11,515 nt of DNA from Saprospiraceae bacterium (GTDB taxonomy: Bacteria > Bacteroidota > Bacteroidia > Chitinophagales > Saprospiraceae), in contig JADZBJ010000400.1 of the NCBI GenBank assembly GCA_020852155.1, forward strand, positions 1 through 11,515, in the 5' to 3' direction. Every line of letters begins with the position of its first letter. The stretch's first letter is position 1. Made by a program: the position numbers and the translations under genes. Below the pieces are notes generated by a model that was not told the origin of the DNA, ran no database searches, and saw nothing but the letters and a program-made list of their open reading frames with translations. Shown one piece after another: positions 1 to 6,804 of the stretch.

Positions 1-58
1 CGCCGAGCAGAATTAAATTTTTCGAGAGCAGGCCAAAATCCAATTCCCGAACACACTC

Positions 59-1111
59 TTAGCGTTTAACGACCATCATCACAGGCCGGAATCCGGTGGT
101 ACAGCGGGCTTTTTCAGGGTGTTGAATATTCACAACGCCGACCTGCATATAGAAAGGACTGTCGTTCCAGGAGCCGCCTTTGATGATTTTATAATCAGCG
201 TAGCGCTCCGGTGGAAAAGTCAGGGTCAGGTGGCAAAATGCTTCAGGGTTTAAGGTGTAGTTTTCGCCTAATTTTTGAATTAAAACTGCCAGTTGGTCCG
301 CATCTACGACATAAAAATCGGATGTCCATTCGGCTACGTTGCCTGCCATTTGATACAGCCCTGAACTGCCGGGATCGAACGATTTGACCGGGGCGGTATA
401 AGAAAATCCATCGGAGGCATAAGCCGTCAGGTGGTAATTTTCAGGCATTCGGACGGGGCCGCTGTTGCATTTGAAAGACTGCGTACCTGTTTTTTTATCC
501 ACTTGAAAAAACTGCCCGTCCCACGGATAAATCCGGCGATCAACAATAACTTCATCGTTCTTCTTCTCCTTTTTTTTCGGCGGGATGCCAAGGCCCAGGG
601 CCGCATATTCCCATTCAGCAGCAGTGGGCAGACGAAACTCAACGCGGTAGTTGGAATTTTTCAGTAAATCATTCACAACCCGCGTTTTCCAGGCGCAATA
701 TTGGACGGCCTGCTGGTAGGTAATGCCAACGATAGGGTAGGATTCATACCTTTTCGCATTAAAATAGCGATCCTGCATGGGCTGATTGAAGGAGTAAGGG
801 AAATCAGTCATCCACACGGTCGAGTCGTATCGGTTGGCGGCGTCGCCGGTTTCGCTCAGGAAGGTTTTATACTCCTGAACGCTCACCTCATAGCGGTTAA
901 TGTTGAAGGAGCCGACGGTTGATCTTTGCGGGATGCCCAATTGAAGGCTGTCGCAGCCGTTGTGTATTTTTTGTACAAAAATGCCGCCTTCCAGAAAGAC
1001 ATAATCCGATAACACCTTGCGCACAGGTGCCGGCAATTCGCTGATGGGTAATGATTGTGCAGTAACCATGCTGCTAAAAAGCAGCACAAACAACGCGAGG
1101 CTATATTTCAT
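59..1111 (-). CDS. Exported SUMF1/FGE-fold protein, GldJ/GldK-like, probably non-catalytic
   Basis: A 350-residue protein with a signal peptide at residues 1-18 (hydrophobic core, cleavage near VTA|QS) and no lipobox cysteine. The rest is a formylglycine-generating-enzyme (SUMF1) fold: a start near residue 39 (VFLEGGIF), YPIVGITYQQAVQYCAW at 125-141, RLPTAAEWEYA at 160-170, YPWDG at 195-199, GLYQMAGNVAEW at 251-262, KGGSWND at 311-317 and TTGFRPVM at 338-345. True FGE enzymes carry two active-site cysteines just before the final GFR segment; here only one Cys (337) lies next to TTGFRP, so a structural role is likelier. The spacing of YPWDG and GNVAEW recalls the gliding/type IX secretion lipoproteins GldJ and GldK, but those are lipoproteins and no gldL/M/N is visible. 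A KKKEKK stretch (179-184) interrupts the fold. It is preceded by the glycosyltransferase gene in the same direction, separated by 75 bp that include an octamer array. Fold is confident; role is not. Confidence 0.85.
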   Translation of the reverse strand: MKYSLALFVLLFSSMVTAQSLPISELPAPVRKVLSDYVFLEGGIFVQKIHNGCDSLQLGIPQRSTVGSFNINRYEVSVQEYKTFLSETGDAANRYDSTVWMTDFPYSFNQPMQDRYFNAKRYESYPIVGITYQQAVQYCAWKTRVVNDLLKNSNYRVEFRLPTAAEWEYAALGLGIPPKKKEKKNDEVIVDRRIYPWDGQFFQVDKKTGTQSFKCNSGPVRMPENYHLTAYASDGFSYTAPVKSFDPGSSGLYQMAGNVAEWTSDFYVVDADQLAVLIQKLGENYTLNPEAFCHLTLTFPPERYADYKIIKGGSWNDSPFYMQVGVVNIQHPEKARCTTGFRPVMMVVKR

Positions 1112-1140
1112 TTTACAAAAATTTATTTAGCAAAAGCCCC

Positions 1141-1190
1141 ACTCATTCACTCACTCACGCATTCACTCATTCACTCATTCACTCATTCAC
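1141..1190 (-). repeat. 8-bp tandem repeat array at the glycosyltransferase stop codon
   Basis: About six copies of an octamer, read on the minus strand as GTGAATGA, with degenerate copies GTGAATGC and GTGAGTGA. The glycosyltransferase stop codon (TGA, 1189-1187) lies inside the first copy. On the mRNA strand the array has a single C and contains TGA in every reading frame, because 8 is not a multiple of 3. No inverted partner is seen, unlike the three other arrays in the window. It fills most of the 75-bp gap to the SUMF1 gene. A slippage-prone microsatellite is the minimal reading. Confidence 0.9.
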
Positions 1191-1906
1191 TTCCCCCAAA
1201 GGTTGTATTTCAGGATGCAGTAAATGGCCCTGAAACCGTCGCGCCAGCCAATTTTTTTGCCTTCGGCATAAGAGCGCCCGTAGTAGGACATGCCGACTTC
1301 GTAAATGCGAATATCCGGAATGCGGCTGATTTTGGCTGTAACCTCCGGTTCGAAACCAAAGCGGCGTTCTTTAAGATCGAGGCCCTTCAGCATTTGGGCA
1401 TCGAACAGTTTGTAGCAGGTTTCCATGTCCGTCAGGTTCAGGTTGGTGAACATGTTGGAAATAAACGTGAGAAACTTGTTGCCGATGCTGTGCCAGAAGA
1501 ATAAAATCCGGTGCGGGCGACCACCCATGAAACGCGAGCCAAAAACGACATCTGCAAAGCCGCTCAGGATGGGGCGAAGCAGGATGTTGTATTCTTCCGG
1601 GTCGTATTCCAGGTCGGCGTCCTGAATGATGATGTATTTCCCCGTGGCATTGCGGATGCCCGTGTGCAAGGCAGCGCCTTTACCCATATTGACTTCATGG
1701 GCAGCATATTGAATATTGAGGTCCGGATTGGCGGCCATGTAGCGTTTGATAGCGCCTTCGGTATCGTCCTTCGAACAGTCGTTGGTGATGATAATTTCTT
1801 TCTCGATGCCATCTATGAGCTGTACTGCCTTGACCTTGTCGAGGATGCGATGAATGGTTCGTTCTTCGTTGTACGCCGGGATGACTATGGATAACTTTAC
1901 GCTCAT
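1187..1906 (-). CDS. Family 2 glycosyltransferase, DPM1/polyprenyl-phosphate-sugar type
   Basis: A 239-residue soluble GT-A enzyme, probably transferring a sugar from a nucleotide-sugar to a polyprenyl phosphate or a surface glycan precursor. Motifs: IVIPAYNEE at 7-15, the nucleotide-binding NDCSKDDT at 42-49, NMGKGAAL at 73-80, the metal-binding DXD-type QDADLEYDP at 95-103, GSRF at 123-126, and TDMETCYKLF at 159-168, which matches the TDxxTGYK segment of DPM1-like enzymes. There is no C-terminal membrane segment, so it resembles the short DPM1 form. The start MSVKLSIVIP at 1906 is chosen because the fold begins there; an in-frame ATG at 1939 would add 11 residues and overlap the divergent gene's promoter region. 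The stop codon is in an octamer array. The acceptor and sugar cannot be told from sequence. Confidence 0.92.
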   Translation of the reverse strand: MSVKLSIVIPAYNEERTIHRILDKVKAVQLIDGIEKEIIITNDCSKDDTEGAIKRYMAANPDLNIQYAAHEVNMGKGAALHTGIRNATGKYIIIQDADLEYDPEEYNILLRPILSGFADVVFGSRFMGGRPHRILFFWHSIGNKFLTFISNMFTNLNLTDMETCYKLFDAQMLKGLDLKERRFGFEPEVTAKISRIPDIRIYEVGMSYYGRSYAEGKKIGWRDGFRAIYCILKYNLWGK

Positions 1907-1920
1907 AGTGACTTGAAACC

Positions 1921-1928
1921 TATTTTTG
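1921..1928 (+). promoter_or_regulatory. Candidate -7 box (TATTTTTG) of the class V aminotransferase gene
   Basis: TATTTTTG matches the Bacteroidota -7 consensus TAnnTTTG and lies 20 bp before the ATG at 1949. Transcription would start near 1935, downstream of the alternative ATG at 1913, which supports 1949 as the start. A clear -33 TTG at 17-21 bp is not present. The divergent glycosyltransferase gene may have an overlapping element (TAGGTTTC on the minus strand, 1922-1915, one mismatch). Confidence 0.4.
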
Positions 1929-1948
1929 CCACAAAACAACAGCTAAAC

Positions 1949-3115
1949 ATGGACAATCTATCGAAAAAAGCCGATTCTGCCATAATTCACCTGAATAATG
2001 CCGGCGCAAGCCTGCCGCCAGCGTCCGTACTAAAGGCCATGACGGACTATTTGACCCTCGAAACCGAGATTGGCGGCTACGAAGCGGCAGACCTGAAAAC
2101 GGCTGAAATTCGACGATTTTATACTTCAACAGCGCGTTTATTGAATGCCAAACCAGAAAATATCGCTTTTTGCGGCAGTGCGACGGATGCCTTTTCACGC
2201 GCCCTGAGTTCAATTGTCTGGAAACCTGGCGATGTGGTGTTGACAACTGAAAATGACTACGCTTCCAATCAAATTGCCTTTTTAGCGCTTCAAAAACGAT
2301 ATGGAATAAGTCTCGTGCGTGCAAAGGACATACCCGCTGGCGGCGTAGATGTGGAAGACATGGCGCGTTTGATTCAGCAGCACCACCCGCGACTGGTGGC
2401 CGTAACGCATGTGCCGACCAACAGCGGACTGATACAGCCTGTGGAAGCCATTGGTCGGCTGTGCCGCGCTGAAGGTTGTTTGTACCTCGTAGATGCCTGT
2501 CAGTCGGCTGGTCAAATGCCTTTGGATGTGCAGGAAATCGGCTGTGATTTTTTATCGGCAACCCTGCGCAAATACCTTCGGGGGCCGCGTGGCGCGGGAT
2601 TTTTATACGCGTCAGATCGCGTGCTGAAAGACGGCTACGAACTGGCCATACCTGATATGCGCGCCGCAACCTGGACTTCGGCGGACGAATACGTGACGCA
2701 ACCAGGCGCGCAGCGATTTGAATACTGGGAAATGCCCATCGCTTTGGTCCTGGGTAGCACCGCCGCCATAGATCATGCCCTGGAGCGCGGACTGCCACAA
2801 ATCCATCAACGCATCAATCACCTGTCTGACTTGTGCCGCAATCTGTTGCAGGAAATTCCGGGCGTTGCGGTGCTGGACAAGGGCGAACACCTTTGCGGAA
2901 TTGTCACGGCACATGCCGCACACTGGGAACCGGCCTCTTTGATGGCAGCCCTGAAAGCACAGCGAATCAACTGCCGTATTTCACCTTTGGTGGCGGCTCA
3001 AATTGATTTCAGGAAAAAAGGCGTGGAATGGGCGCTGCGTATTTCACCACACGAATACAACACGGAAGTGGAGATTTTGAAAGCGGTAGAAGTTTTTGGG
3101 AGTTATGAGTTATGA
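1949..3115 (+). CDS. Class V aminotransferase-fold PLP enzyme, EgtE/cysteine-desulfurase-like
   Basis: A 388-residue cytosolic PLP-dependent enzyme of fold type I. It starts with HLNNAGASLPP (14-24), the usual N-terminal segment of isopenicillin-N-epimerase and C-S lyase-like members. IGGYEAAD (41-48) resembles the corresponding part of the ergothioneine lyase EgtE. The cofactor ring-stacking and Asp region is VDACQSAGQ (181-189, Asp182). The Schiff-base lysine is Lys208 in ATLRKYLRGPRGAGFLY. The C-terminal small domain ends with ALRISPHEYNTEVEI. The start at 1949 is preferred over the in-frame ATG at 1913 because the latter lies upstream of the candidate promoter start. No egtB or egtD is nearby, so an EgtE role is not supported; lyase, desulfurase or epimerase activity all remain possible. 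The last codons and the stop (TGA, 3113-3115) are made of the GAGTTAT repeat unit, so the repeat has invaded or been fixed at the very end of the gene. Confidence 0.9.
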   Translation: MDNLSKKADSAIIHLNNAGASLPPASVLKAMTDYLTLETEIGGYEAADLKTAEIRRFYTSTARLLNAKPENIAFCGSATDAFSRALSSIVWKPGDVVLTTENDYASNQIAFLALQKRYGISLVRAKDIPAGGVDVEDMARLIQQHHPRLVAVTHVPTNSGLIQPVEAIGRLCRAEGCLYLVDACQSAGQMPLDVQEIGCDFLSATLRKYLRGPRGAGFLYASDRVLKDGYELAIPDMRAATWTSADEYVTQPGAQRFEYWEMPIALVLGSTAAIDHALERGLPQIHQRINHLSDLCRNLLQEIPGVAVLDKGEHLCGIVTAHAAHWEPASLMAALKAQRINCRISPLVAAQIDFRKKGVEWALRISPHEYNTEVEILKAVEVFGSYEL

Positions 3116-3177
3116 GTTATGAGTTTTTTCACCATTTACACATTTTGAAAAAACTCATAACTCATAACTCATAACTC
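3100..3177. repeat. 31-bp perfect inverted repeat of heptamer GAGTTAT between convergent genes; putative bidirectional terminator
   Basis: The left arm (3100-3130) consists of GAGTTAT repeats ending in GAGTTTTTTC. The right arm (3147-3177) is its exact reverse complement. The loop is 16 nt (3131-3146). The structure spans nearly the whole gap between the aminotransferase stop (inside the left arm) and the xseB stop (3184-3182, just outside the right arm). Either transcript would fold into a 31-bp hairpin, with six U followed by C on the rising side of the stem rather than after it. Seen directly: the symmetry and its placement. Inferred: that it ends transcription from both sides. Confidence 0.9.
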
Positions 3178-3181
3178 ATAC

Positions 3182-3394
3182 TCACATCCCCAACGTTCCC
3201 AGTTTTTCTTCCGTTTTGCGGAGTCGTTCGCGGCAGAATGTCACGAGTTCGTGGGCGCGGGCTACGTCTGTTTCCAGGCTGTCGAGGTCAGGATTGTCTT
3301 GTTGCAAACGCTGTAAAATCACTTGTAATTCGTCCCAGGCCGTTTGGTAAGACAGATTGGAGTCGTTTTCGGGCGCTGCTGATTTCTTTTTCAT
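3182..3394 (-). CDS. xseB: Exodeoxyribonuclease VII small subunit
   Basis: A 70-residue protein of normal length for XseB, the small helical subunit that joins XseA to form exonuclease VII, which degrades single-stranded DNA in the cytoplasm. The family pattern is present: SYQTAWDELQVILQRLQQ (15-32), followed by a leucine-spaced second helix (DLDSLETDVARAHELV) and FCRERLRKTEEKL near the end. The N-terminus is basic and disordered (MKKKSAAPEND). Its ATG is 10 bp downstream of the stop codon of the polysaccharide co-polymerase gene, so the two are probably co-transcribed. xseA, the usual partner, is not in the window. The stop codon is followed at once by the GAGTTAT inverted repeat. Confidence 0.9.
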   Translation of the reverse strand: MKKKSAAPENDSNLSYQTAWDELQVILQRLQQDNPDLDSLETDVARAHELVTFCRERLRKTEEKLGTLGM

Positions 3395-3404
3395 CCTGAA
3401 AAGG

Positions 3405-5636
3405 CTATTGAGCGTTACGAGGTTCCACCTGCGTCAGGATAGCGCCGGCAAAGCGTTCCTTCAATCCTGATAAAAAGGCAAGTGCTTCCTGATCTGTTGC
3501 ACGAATGGTGCTTTTGGCGTTAAAAACGGCAATAACACTATCGGCGTAAGGCAAGAGTTCCTGCATGTCTGAATATTTACCCAAAGCAGCGGCTTCCATG
3601 AGAATGAAGTCGTAATGCTGGCGCAAAGTTTCCAAAAAAGACGAAAACTGATCGTGGTGCAACAGTTCGCTGGGCGAGCGATGAAGTCCGGTGTTACCCA
3701 AAACATCCACCATAGGAGAATCGGCTTCGGAAGCGGATTTTGATTTTAAGGCAAAAACTTCAGCCAGACCGGACGATTTCAGGGCATTGTTCAGAAATGC
3801 CTGTTGCGCTGTCGGATGATCGGTAAACGCTTCCGGCAGGGGTTGTTTGAAATTAGTATCGAGGAACAGGACTTTTTTATTGTTAAAAGCCAGCGAATGC
3901 GCCAGGGCTAATGCCGAGAATGTTTTACCTTCTTTTTCGCGGGTGCTGACCAGCAAAAACGTTCGATTGTCCGGGCGATTGAGCAGTTGTGTCCTGATTT
4001 TGCGAAGCGTTTCGCGGAATGGCATGAAAGCGGCGGCGTTGCCTTTAAACACGGCGGCCATATCCAGTCCTTTCAGCGGAATCGCCGGCACAGCGCCCAA
4101 CTGTGAAAGTCCGCCGCTCATACGGCGGAATCGGTCGGCTGATTGCAGGCTGCTATCGAGGTAGGCCAGCACCAGAATACCGATGGTGGTCAGGGTGCCG
4201 AACACGATAGCCGCGAAAATACTGATGAGCGTACGACGGTCAGGTTCGGGCCATTCCGGCAGTTGCGCATTTTCGACGATACTGAGTTTGCTTTCGGTGT
4301 TTTCGAGGGCTAATTTGGCTTCGATCAATTCTTTGTTGACTTTATCAAACTCCAGCAGGGCGCGTTCTTCGTCGGTTTTCAATTTGGTGGCCACCTCATC
4401 ATTTACAACCATGGGTGTGAGTTTGCTTTTCAGCGCCCAGATTTCCGAATTGAGTTTGGCGTAGCTTTGTTCCGCGTCAATTTTATCCATTTCAGTGCTC
4501 ACTTTCTCCTTGTAGATGTCTTCGCGGGTGTTTTTGGATTCGTCGGTGCGGAGTTTGCCTTGTACGCGGGCTGACGAGCGTATTGCATTGTCCAGGTCGG
4601 TACGGGCTTCGCTAAGTTCGGCTTCGATTTCAGGGTCTTTGCCTTTGGAAGCGAGGCTTTTTTGTGTGAGTTCGCGTACACGGTCGAATTGTTCGGCGGT
4701 GGCGCTTTTTTCTTCAATACGGCCTTTGACTTCTTCGGCGTCGCGCGTGCTGCGGTCGTTCATGTGGCGATCGAGGCGTGTGACGGATTCGGCGGCGGCT
4801 TGTTTGCGGGCTGCTGCGCGCTGACGTTGCGTTTCGAGGTCGCGGATTTGAGCGACGAGTTCTTCGCTCTGGCGGCCCAGCACTGGCAAGCCTTTCGCTT
4901 TGAGGTATTGGAATTTCAGGTCAACGATAGAGTCCACAACGGCCATTTTTTCAGTAGCCAGTTTGGTGTATGATTCTACGTTTTTGCGTTTTTCGCGCAG
5001 CGCCAGATTTTGATAATACGTCATGAAACATTTGACATAAGCGTCGGCCATGTACTGGGCCAGGTCGCCTTTGTCTGTTATCATGTCAATCTGGAGATAG
5101 TCTGTGGCCGATTTACGGCCGAGGGTCAACGAGCGCAAAATGGCATCGTGGTCATAACCATAAGCCCTGGCAATTTTGTCGAGGAGGTAATCAAACTGCG
5201 GTGAAAACGAGGGGTCGGTGATACTGTCTAACTGAATTTTCTGCAATTCAGCGACGAGCTGATTTTTCTCTTCTTCTGAAAATTTGGACAAACCCTGATT
5301 GGGTTGACGAAATGGCTGGCTTTTGCTCTCTTCGCCGACGCCCAGATCGTGCTTCAATATTTTAATGGTTAAAATCTTGACACTGGAGCGCGATTTGGCA
5401 AATTCCATGAGGTTGGAAAATGCGTTTTCAACTTGATATTGCTGAACGAACGCGTCGGAATTGTCAGAATTGATCCCTTTGTAATTGACGATACCAGTCG
5501 AAAGCAACACCGTGGATTTATAGCGTTCGGGCCGTAATCCAATTAAAAAAAACGTCAAAACAGCGGCCACAGCCATCGCGCCGACAATGATCCATTTACG
5601 GCGCAATAAAAGTCGCAGGAGGTATCCAAAATCCAT
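3405..5636 (-). CDS. GumC/Wzc-like polysaccharide co-polymerase with degenerate tyrosine-kinase domain
   Basis: A 743-residue inner-membrane protein of the PCP-2 type, which controls chain length and export of capsule or exopolysaccharide. Order: N-terminal Wzz domain with TM1 at about 15-34; a long periplasmic region (35-465) with coiled-coil stretches at about 215-455; the proline-rich Wzz motif (LPEWPEP, 459-465); TM2 at about 471-493; and a cytoplasmic BY-kinase-like ATPase domain (about 540-743) opening with FRETLRKIRTQL. The ATPase motifs are altered: Walker A STREKEGKT (564-572) keeps GKT, Walker A' reads FLDTNFK (591-597) with Asn at the second Asp, and the Walker B region FILMEAAAL (677-685) has Glu where Asp is usual. 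SPSELL (654-659) is kept. There is no C-terminal tyrosine cluster. Kinase activity is therefore doubtful; ATP binding may persist. It is followed by xseB after 10 bp. Together with the glycosyltransferase at 1187-1906 it suggests surface polysaccharide synthesis, though the two genes are not adjacent. Confidence 0.9.
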   Translation of the reverse strand: MDFGYLLRLLLRRKWIIVGAMAVAAVLTFFLIGLRPERYKSTVLLSTGIVNYKGINSDNSDAFVQQYQVENAFSNLMEFAKSRSSVKILTIKILKHDLGVGEESKSQPFRQPNQGLSKFSEEEKNQLVAELQKIQLDSITDPSFSPQFDYLLDKIARAYGYDHDAILRSLTLGRKSATDYLQIDMITDKGDLAQYMADAYVKCFMTYYQNLALREKRKNVESYTKLATEKMAVVDSIVDLKFQYLKAKGLPVLGRQSEELVAQIRDLETQRQRAAARKQAAAESVTRLDRHMNDRSTRDAEEVKGRIEEKSATAEQFDRVRELTQKSLASKGKDPEIEAELSEARTDLDNAIRSSARVQGKLRTDESKNTREDIYKEKVSTEMDKIDAEQSYAKLNSEIWALKSKLTPMVVNDEVATKLKTDEERALLEFDKVNKELIEAKLALENTESKLSIVENAQLPEWPEPDRRTLISIFAAIVFGTLTTIGILVLAYLDSSLQSADRFRRMSGGLSQLGAVPAIPLKGLDMAAVFKGNAAAFMPFRETLRKIRTQLLNRPDNRTFLLVSTREKEGKTFSALALAHSLAFNNKKVLFLDTNFKQPLPEAFTDHPTAQQAFLNNALKSSGLAEVFALKSKSASEADSPMVDVLGNTGLHRSPSELLHHDQFSSFLETLRQHYDFILMEAAALGKYSDMQELLPYADSVIAVFNAKSTIRATDQEALAFLSGLKERFAGAILTQVEPRNAQ

Positions 5637-5668
5637 GTAAGCAATCGGTTGAGATAGTTCCGATTACG

Positions 5669-5676
5669 CAAAGGTA
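5669..5676 (-). promoter_or_regulatory. Candidate -7 box (TACCTTTG) of the GumC-like gene
   Basis: TACCTTTG on the minus strand (5676 to 5669) fits TAnnTTTG and ends 32 bp before the ATG, giving a leader of roughly 25 nt. A TTG at 5693-5691 could be the -33 element, but the 14-bp spacing is short. If used, the GumC-like gene and xseB form their own transcription unit, separate from the gene upstream that ends at 5698. Confidence 0.35.
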
Positions 5677-5697
5677 GTGCCAAGTTTACACAACCTC

Positions 5698-6183
5698 TTA
5701 ATCCCTCACAATTTGGCCGTTCATCATGATTTCCATCGTGCGCATCTTGGAAGTCGTCGGGTCGAAATCGGAGTTGCCATCGCGCGAGGCGCCTTCAGCG
5801 ACCATGATTTCCAGGTCTTCGTTGATGGTGGTCACGGCGCGCATGACCTGGCCACGGCCTACTTTGGTCTGGGCGATCACCTGGTGGTCAATCAATTCGC
5901 CGTTCATTTTGAAAGTAGCCAGCGTATAGGAGTAGTTCAGCAGTTCGGCTTTCCACCACACCAGCGCGATGAAACCTTCGGCATCTTCAATAGCGAAGCA
6001 AGGAACGAACTCCGTAAACTCGTCTTCTTCTTCAATGCCTTCAATCGGAAATATGAATTGACGAATCATGTCGCCAGACAGAGGCTCGTTTTCAGTGCTG
6101 AACGTGTGATGCGTGTCTTCGCCCAGGGTAATAGGCATACTGACAATCGGAAATTTTGAGGCGAAATCGGGAAAAGTAATCAT
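5698..6183 (-). CDS. Conserved-looking hypothetical cytoplasmic protein, 161 aa
   Basis: Not recognised as a named family. The 161-residue product is acidic, with no signal peptide, lipobox or membrane segment. Visible features are an N-terminal FPIVSMPITLGEDTHHTF (12-29), an acidic run EGIEEEDEF (48-56), the aromatic patch ALVWWKAELLNYSY (73-86), and a C-terminal half of alternating hydrophobic residues consistent with beta strands (MNGELIDHQVIAQTKV; TTINEDLEIMVAEG). The composition and lack of low complexity argue that it is a real gene. It lies 94 bp downstream of tsaE in the same direction and 61 bp upstream of the GumC-like gene. No promoter motif of the TAnnTTTG type is visible before it, so it may be read from the tsaE promoter. 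Histidines 25 and 26 do not form a known metal motif. No function is offered. Confidence 0.8.
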   Translation of the reverse strand: MITFPDFASKFPIVSMPITLGEDTHHTFSTENEPLSGDMIRQFIFPIEGIEEEDEFTEFVPCFAIEDAEGFIALVWWKAELLNYSYTLATFKMNGELIDHQVIAQTKVGRGQVMRAVTTINEDLEIMVAEGASRDGNSDFDPTTSKMRTMEIMMNGQIVRD

Positions 6184-6277
6184 GAAAAAATACCCGGAAC
6201 CAAAGCCGGATTTAAGAGGTTGTTTAATACGTTTTCAGGCTTGAATGGCCTGGTTTTTCGGGCTAATAAAAATCATG

Positions 6278-6712
6278 TCAGCGCAAGGTGATCTGTCGGG
6301 TTTGGTCTGAAAGCGCTTCAATAGTCAGGTGGACAACATCCGTTGGCAAAAGCGGTTCAATGACCTGCGGCCATTCAATGAAGCAATACCAGGGATCTTC
6401 CAGCAAATCCTCGATGCCTATGTCCAGGGCCTCCTGCGTATTTCGAAGCCTGTACAAGTCCAGGTGATGCAGCAGGCATTCAGCGCTTTCGGCGTTGACA
6501 TAGCTGTATTGATTGACCAATGAAAACGTCGGACTGGCAGTATTTTCACGGACGCCCAAATGCGTTGCAATGGCTTTGACCAAAGTTGTTTTTCCAGCGC
6601 CCATGTCACCGTACAGCGCGATTTTCCGGCGGCTTCCAAAAGCGTCAAGCAGAGGCTTGACCACGTCGGGCAGGGCCTCGATTTGAACTATTTTAAAGAC
6701 TTGGTTCGACAT
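6278..6712 (-). CDS. tsaE: tRNA threonylcarbamoyladenosine biosynthesis ATPase TsaE
   Basis: A 144-residue P-loop protein of the size usual for TsaE, the ATPase that drives turnover of the TsaB-TsaD complex making t6A37 in tRNAs that read ANN codons. Visible motifs: Walker A GDMGAGKTT (35-43), the family signature SPTFSLVNQY (60-69), the Asp-containing HHLDLYRL (82-89), and FIEWPQVIEPLLP (111-123) with the conserved Glu-Trp. The order and spacing leave no serious alternative. The gene diverges from alkB across a 92-bp gap that contains promoter elements for both directions. tsaB and tsaD are not in the window, which is normal since these genes are often scattered. Confidence 0.96.
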   Translation of the reverse strand: MSNQVFKIVQIEALPDVVKPLLDAFGSRRKIALYGDMGAGKTTLVKAIATHLGVRENTASPTFSLVNQYSYVNAESAECLLHHLDLYRLRNTQEALDIGIEDLLEDPWYCFIEWPQVIEPLLPTDVVHLTIEALSDQTRQITLR

Positions 6713-6743
6713 CTGTCCTTTGAGCCTGTTTATAAATTGGCCG

Positions 6744-6751
6744 CAAAATTA
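6744..6751 (-). promoter_or_regulatory. Candidate -7 box (TAATTTTG) of tsaE
   Basis: TAATTTTG on the minus strand (6751 to 6744) is an exact match to TAnnTTTG, 31 bp before the tsaE ATG. The nearest upstream TTG (6779-6777) is 25 bp away, longer than the usual spacing, and sits between the two elements of the alkB promoter. Confidence 0.4.
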
Positions 6752-6761
6752 CTGTAACAGC

Positions 6762-6789
6762 TTGAGAATGCACGTTCAAACTATTTTTG
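6762..6789 (+). promoter_or_regulatory. Candidate alkB promoter (TTG, 17 bp, TATTTTTG)
   Basis: TTG at 6762-6764 and TATTTTTG at 6782-6789 are separated by 17 bp, an exact fit to the Bacteroidota vegetative promoter pattern (TTG, 17-23 bp, TAnnTTTG). The start of transcription would be near 6796, leaving a very short A-rich leader before the ATG at 6805 and no Shine-Dalgarno sequence. It overlaps the likely -33 region of the divergent tsaE gene. Confidence 0.6.
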
Positions 6790-6804
6790 TGAAAAAATAA
6801 CTAC

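Noticed and set aside
1..69. A + strand frame open from the left edge to TAA at 67-69, possibly the tail of an upstream convergent gene
   Set aside because: Only 22 codons, no recognisable motif, and another frame is also open to about the same point. The first 58 bases hold nothing I can support.
1920..2798. 292-codon minus-strand open frame opposite the class V aminotransferase
   Set aside because: The sense strand encodes a complete PLP enzyme; the antisense translation is rich in Arg/Pro with no motif.
59..3115. Possible ergothioneine cluster, since EgtB contains an FGE-sulfatase domain and the aminotransferase resembles EgtE
   Set aside because: The SUMF1-fold protein has a signal peptide, no DinB-like N-terminal domain, and GldJ/GldK-type motifs; a glycosyltransferase lies between the two genes and egtD is absent.
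5690..6223. 11-bp inverted repeat (ACAACCTCTTA at 5690-5700, TAAGAGGTTGT at 6213-6223) flanking the 161-residue gene
   Set aside because: Matches of this length are expected several times by chance in a window this size, and there are no target duplications or mobile-element features.
6236..6252. Small hairpin (CAGGC, 7-nt loop, GCCTG) after tsaE as a terminator
   Set aside because: The stem is only 5 bp and on the minus strand, where the genes are read, it is not followed by a T-run.
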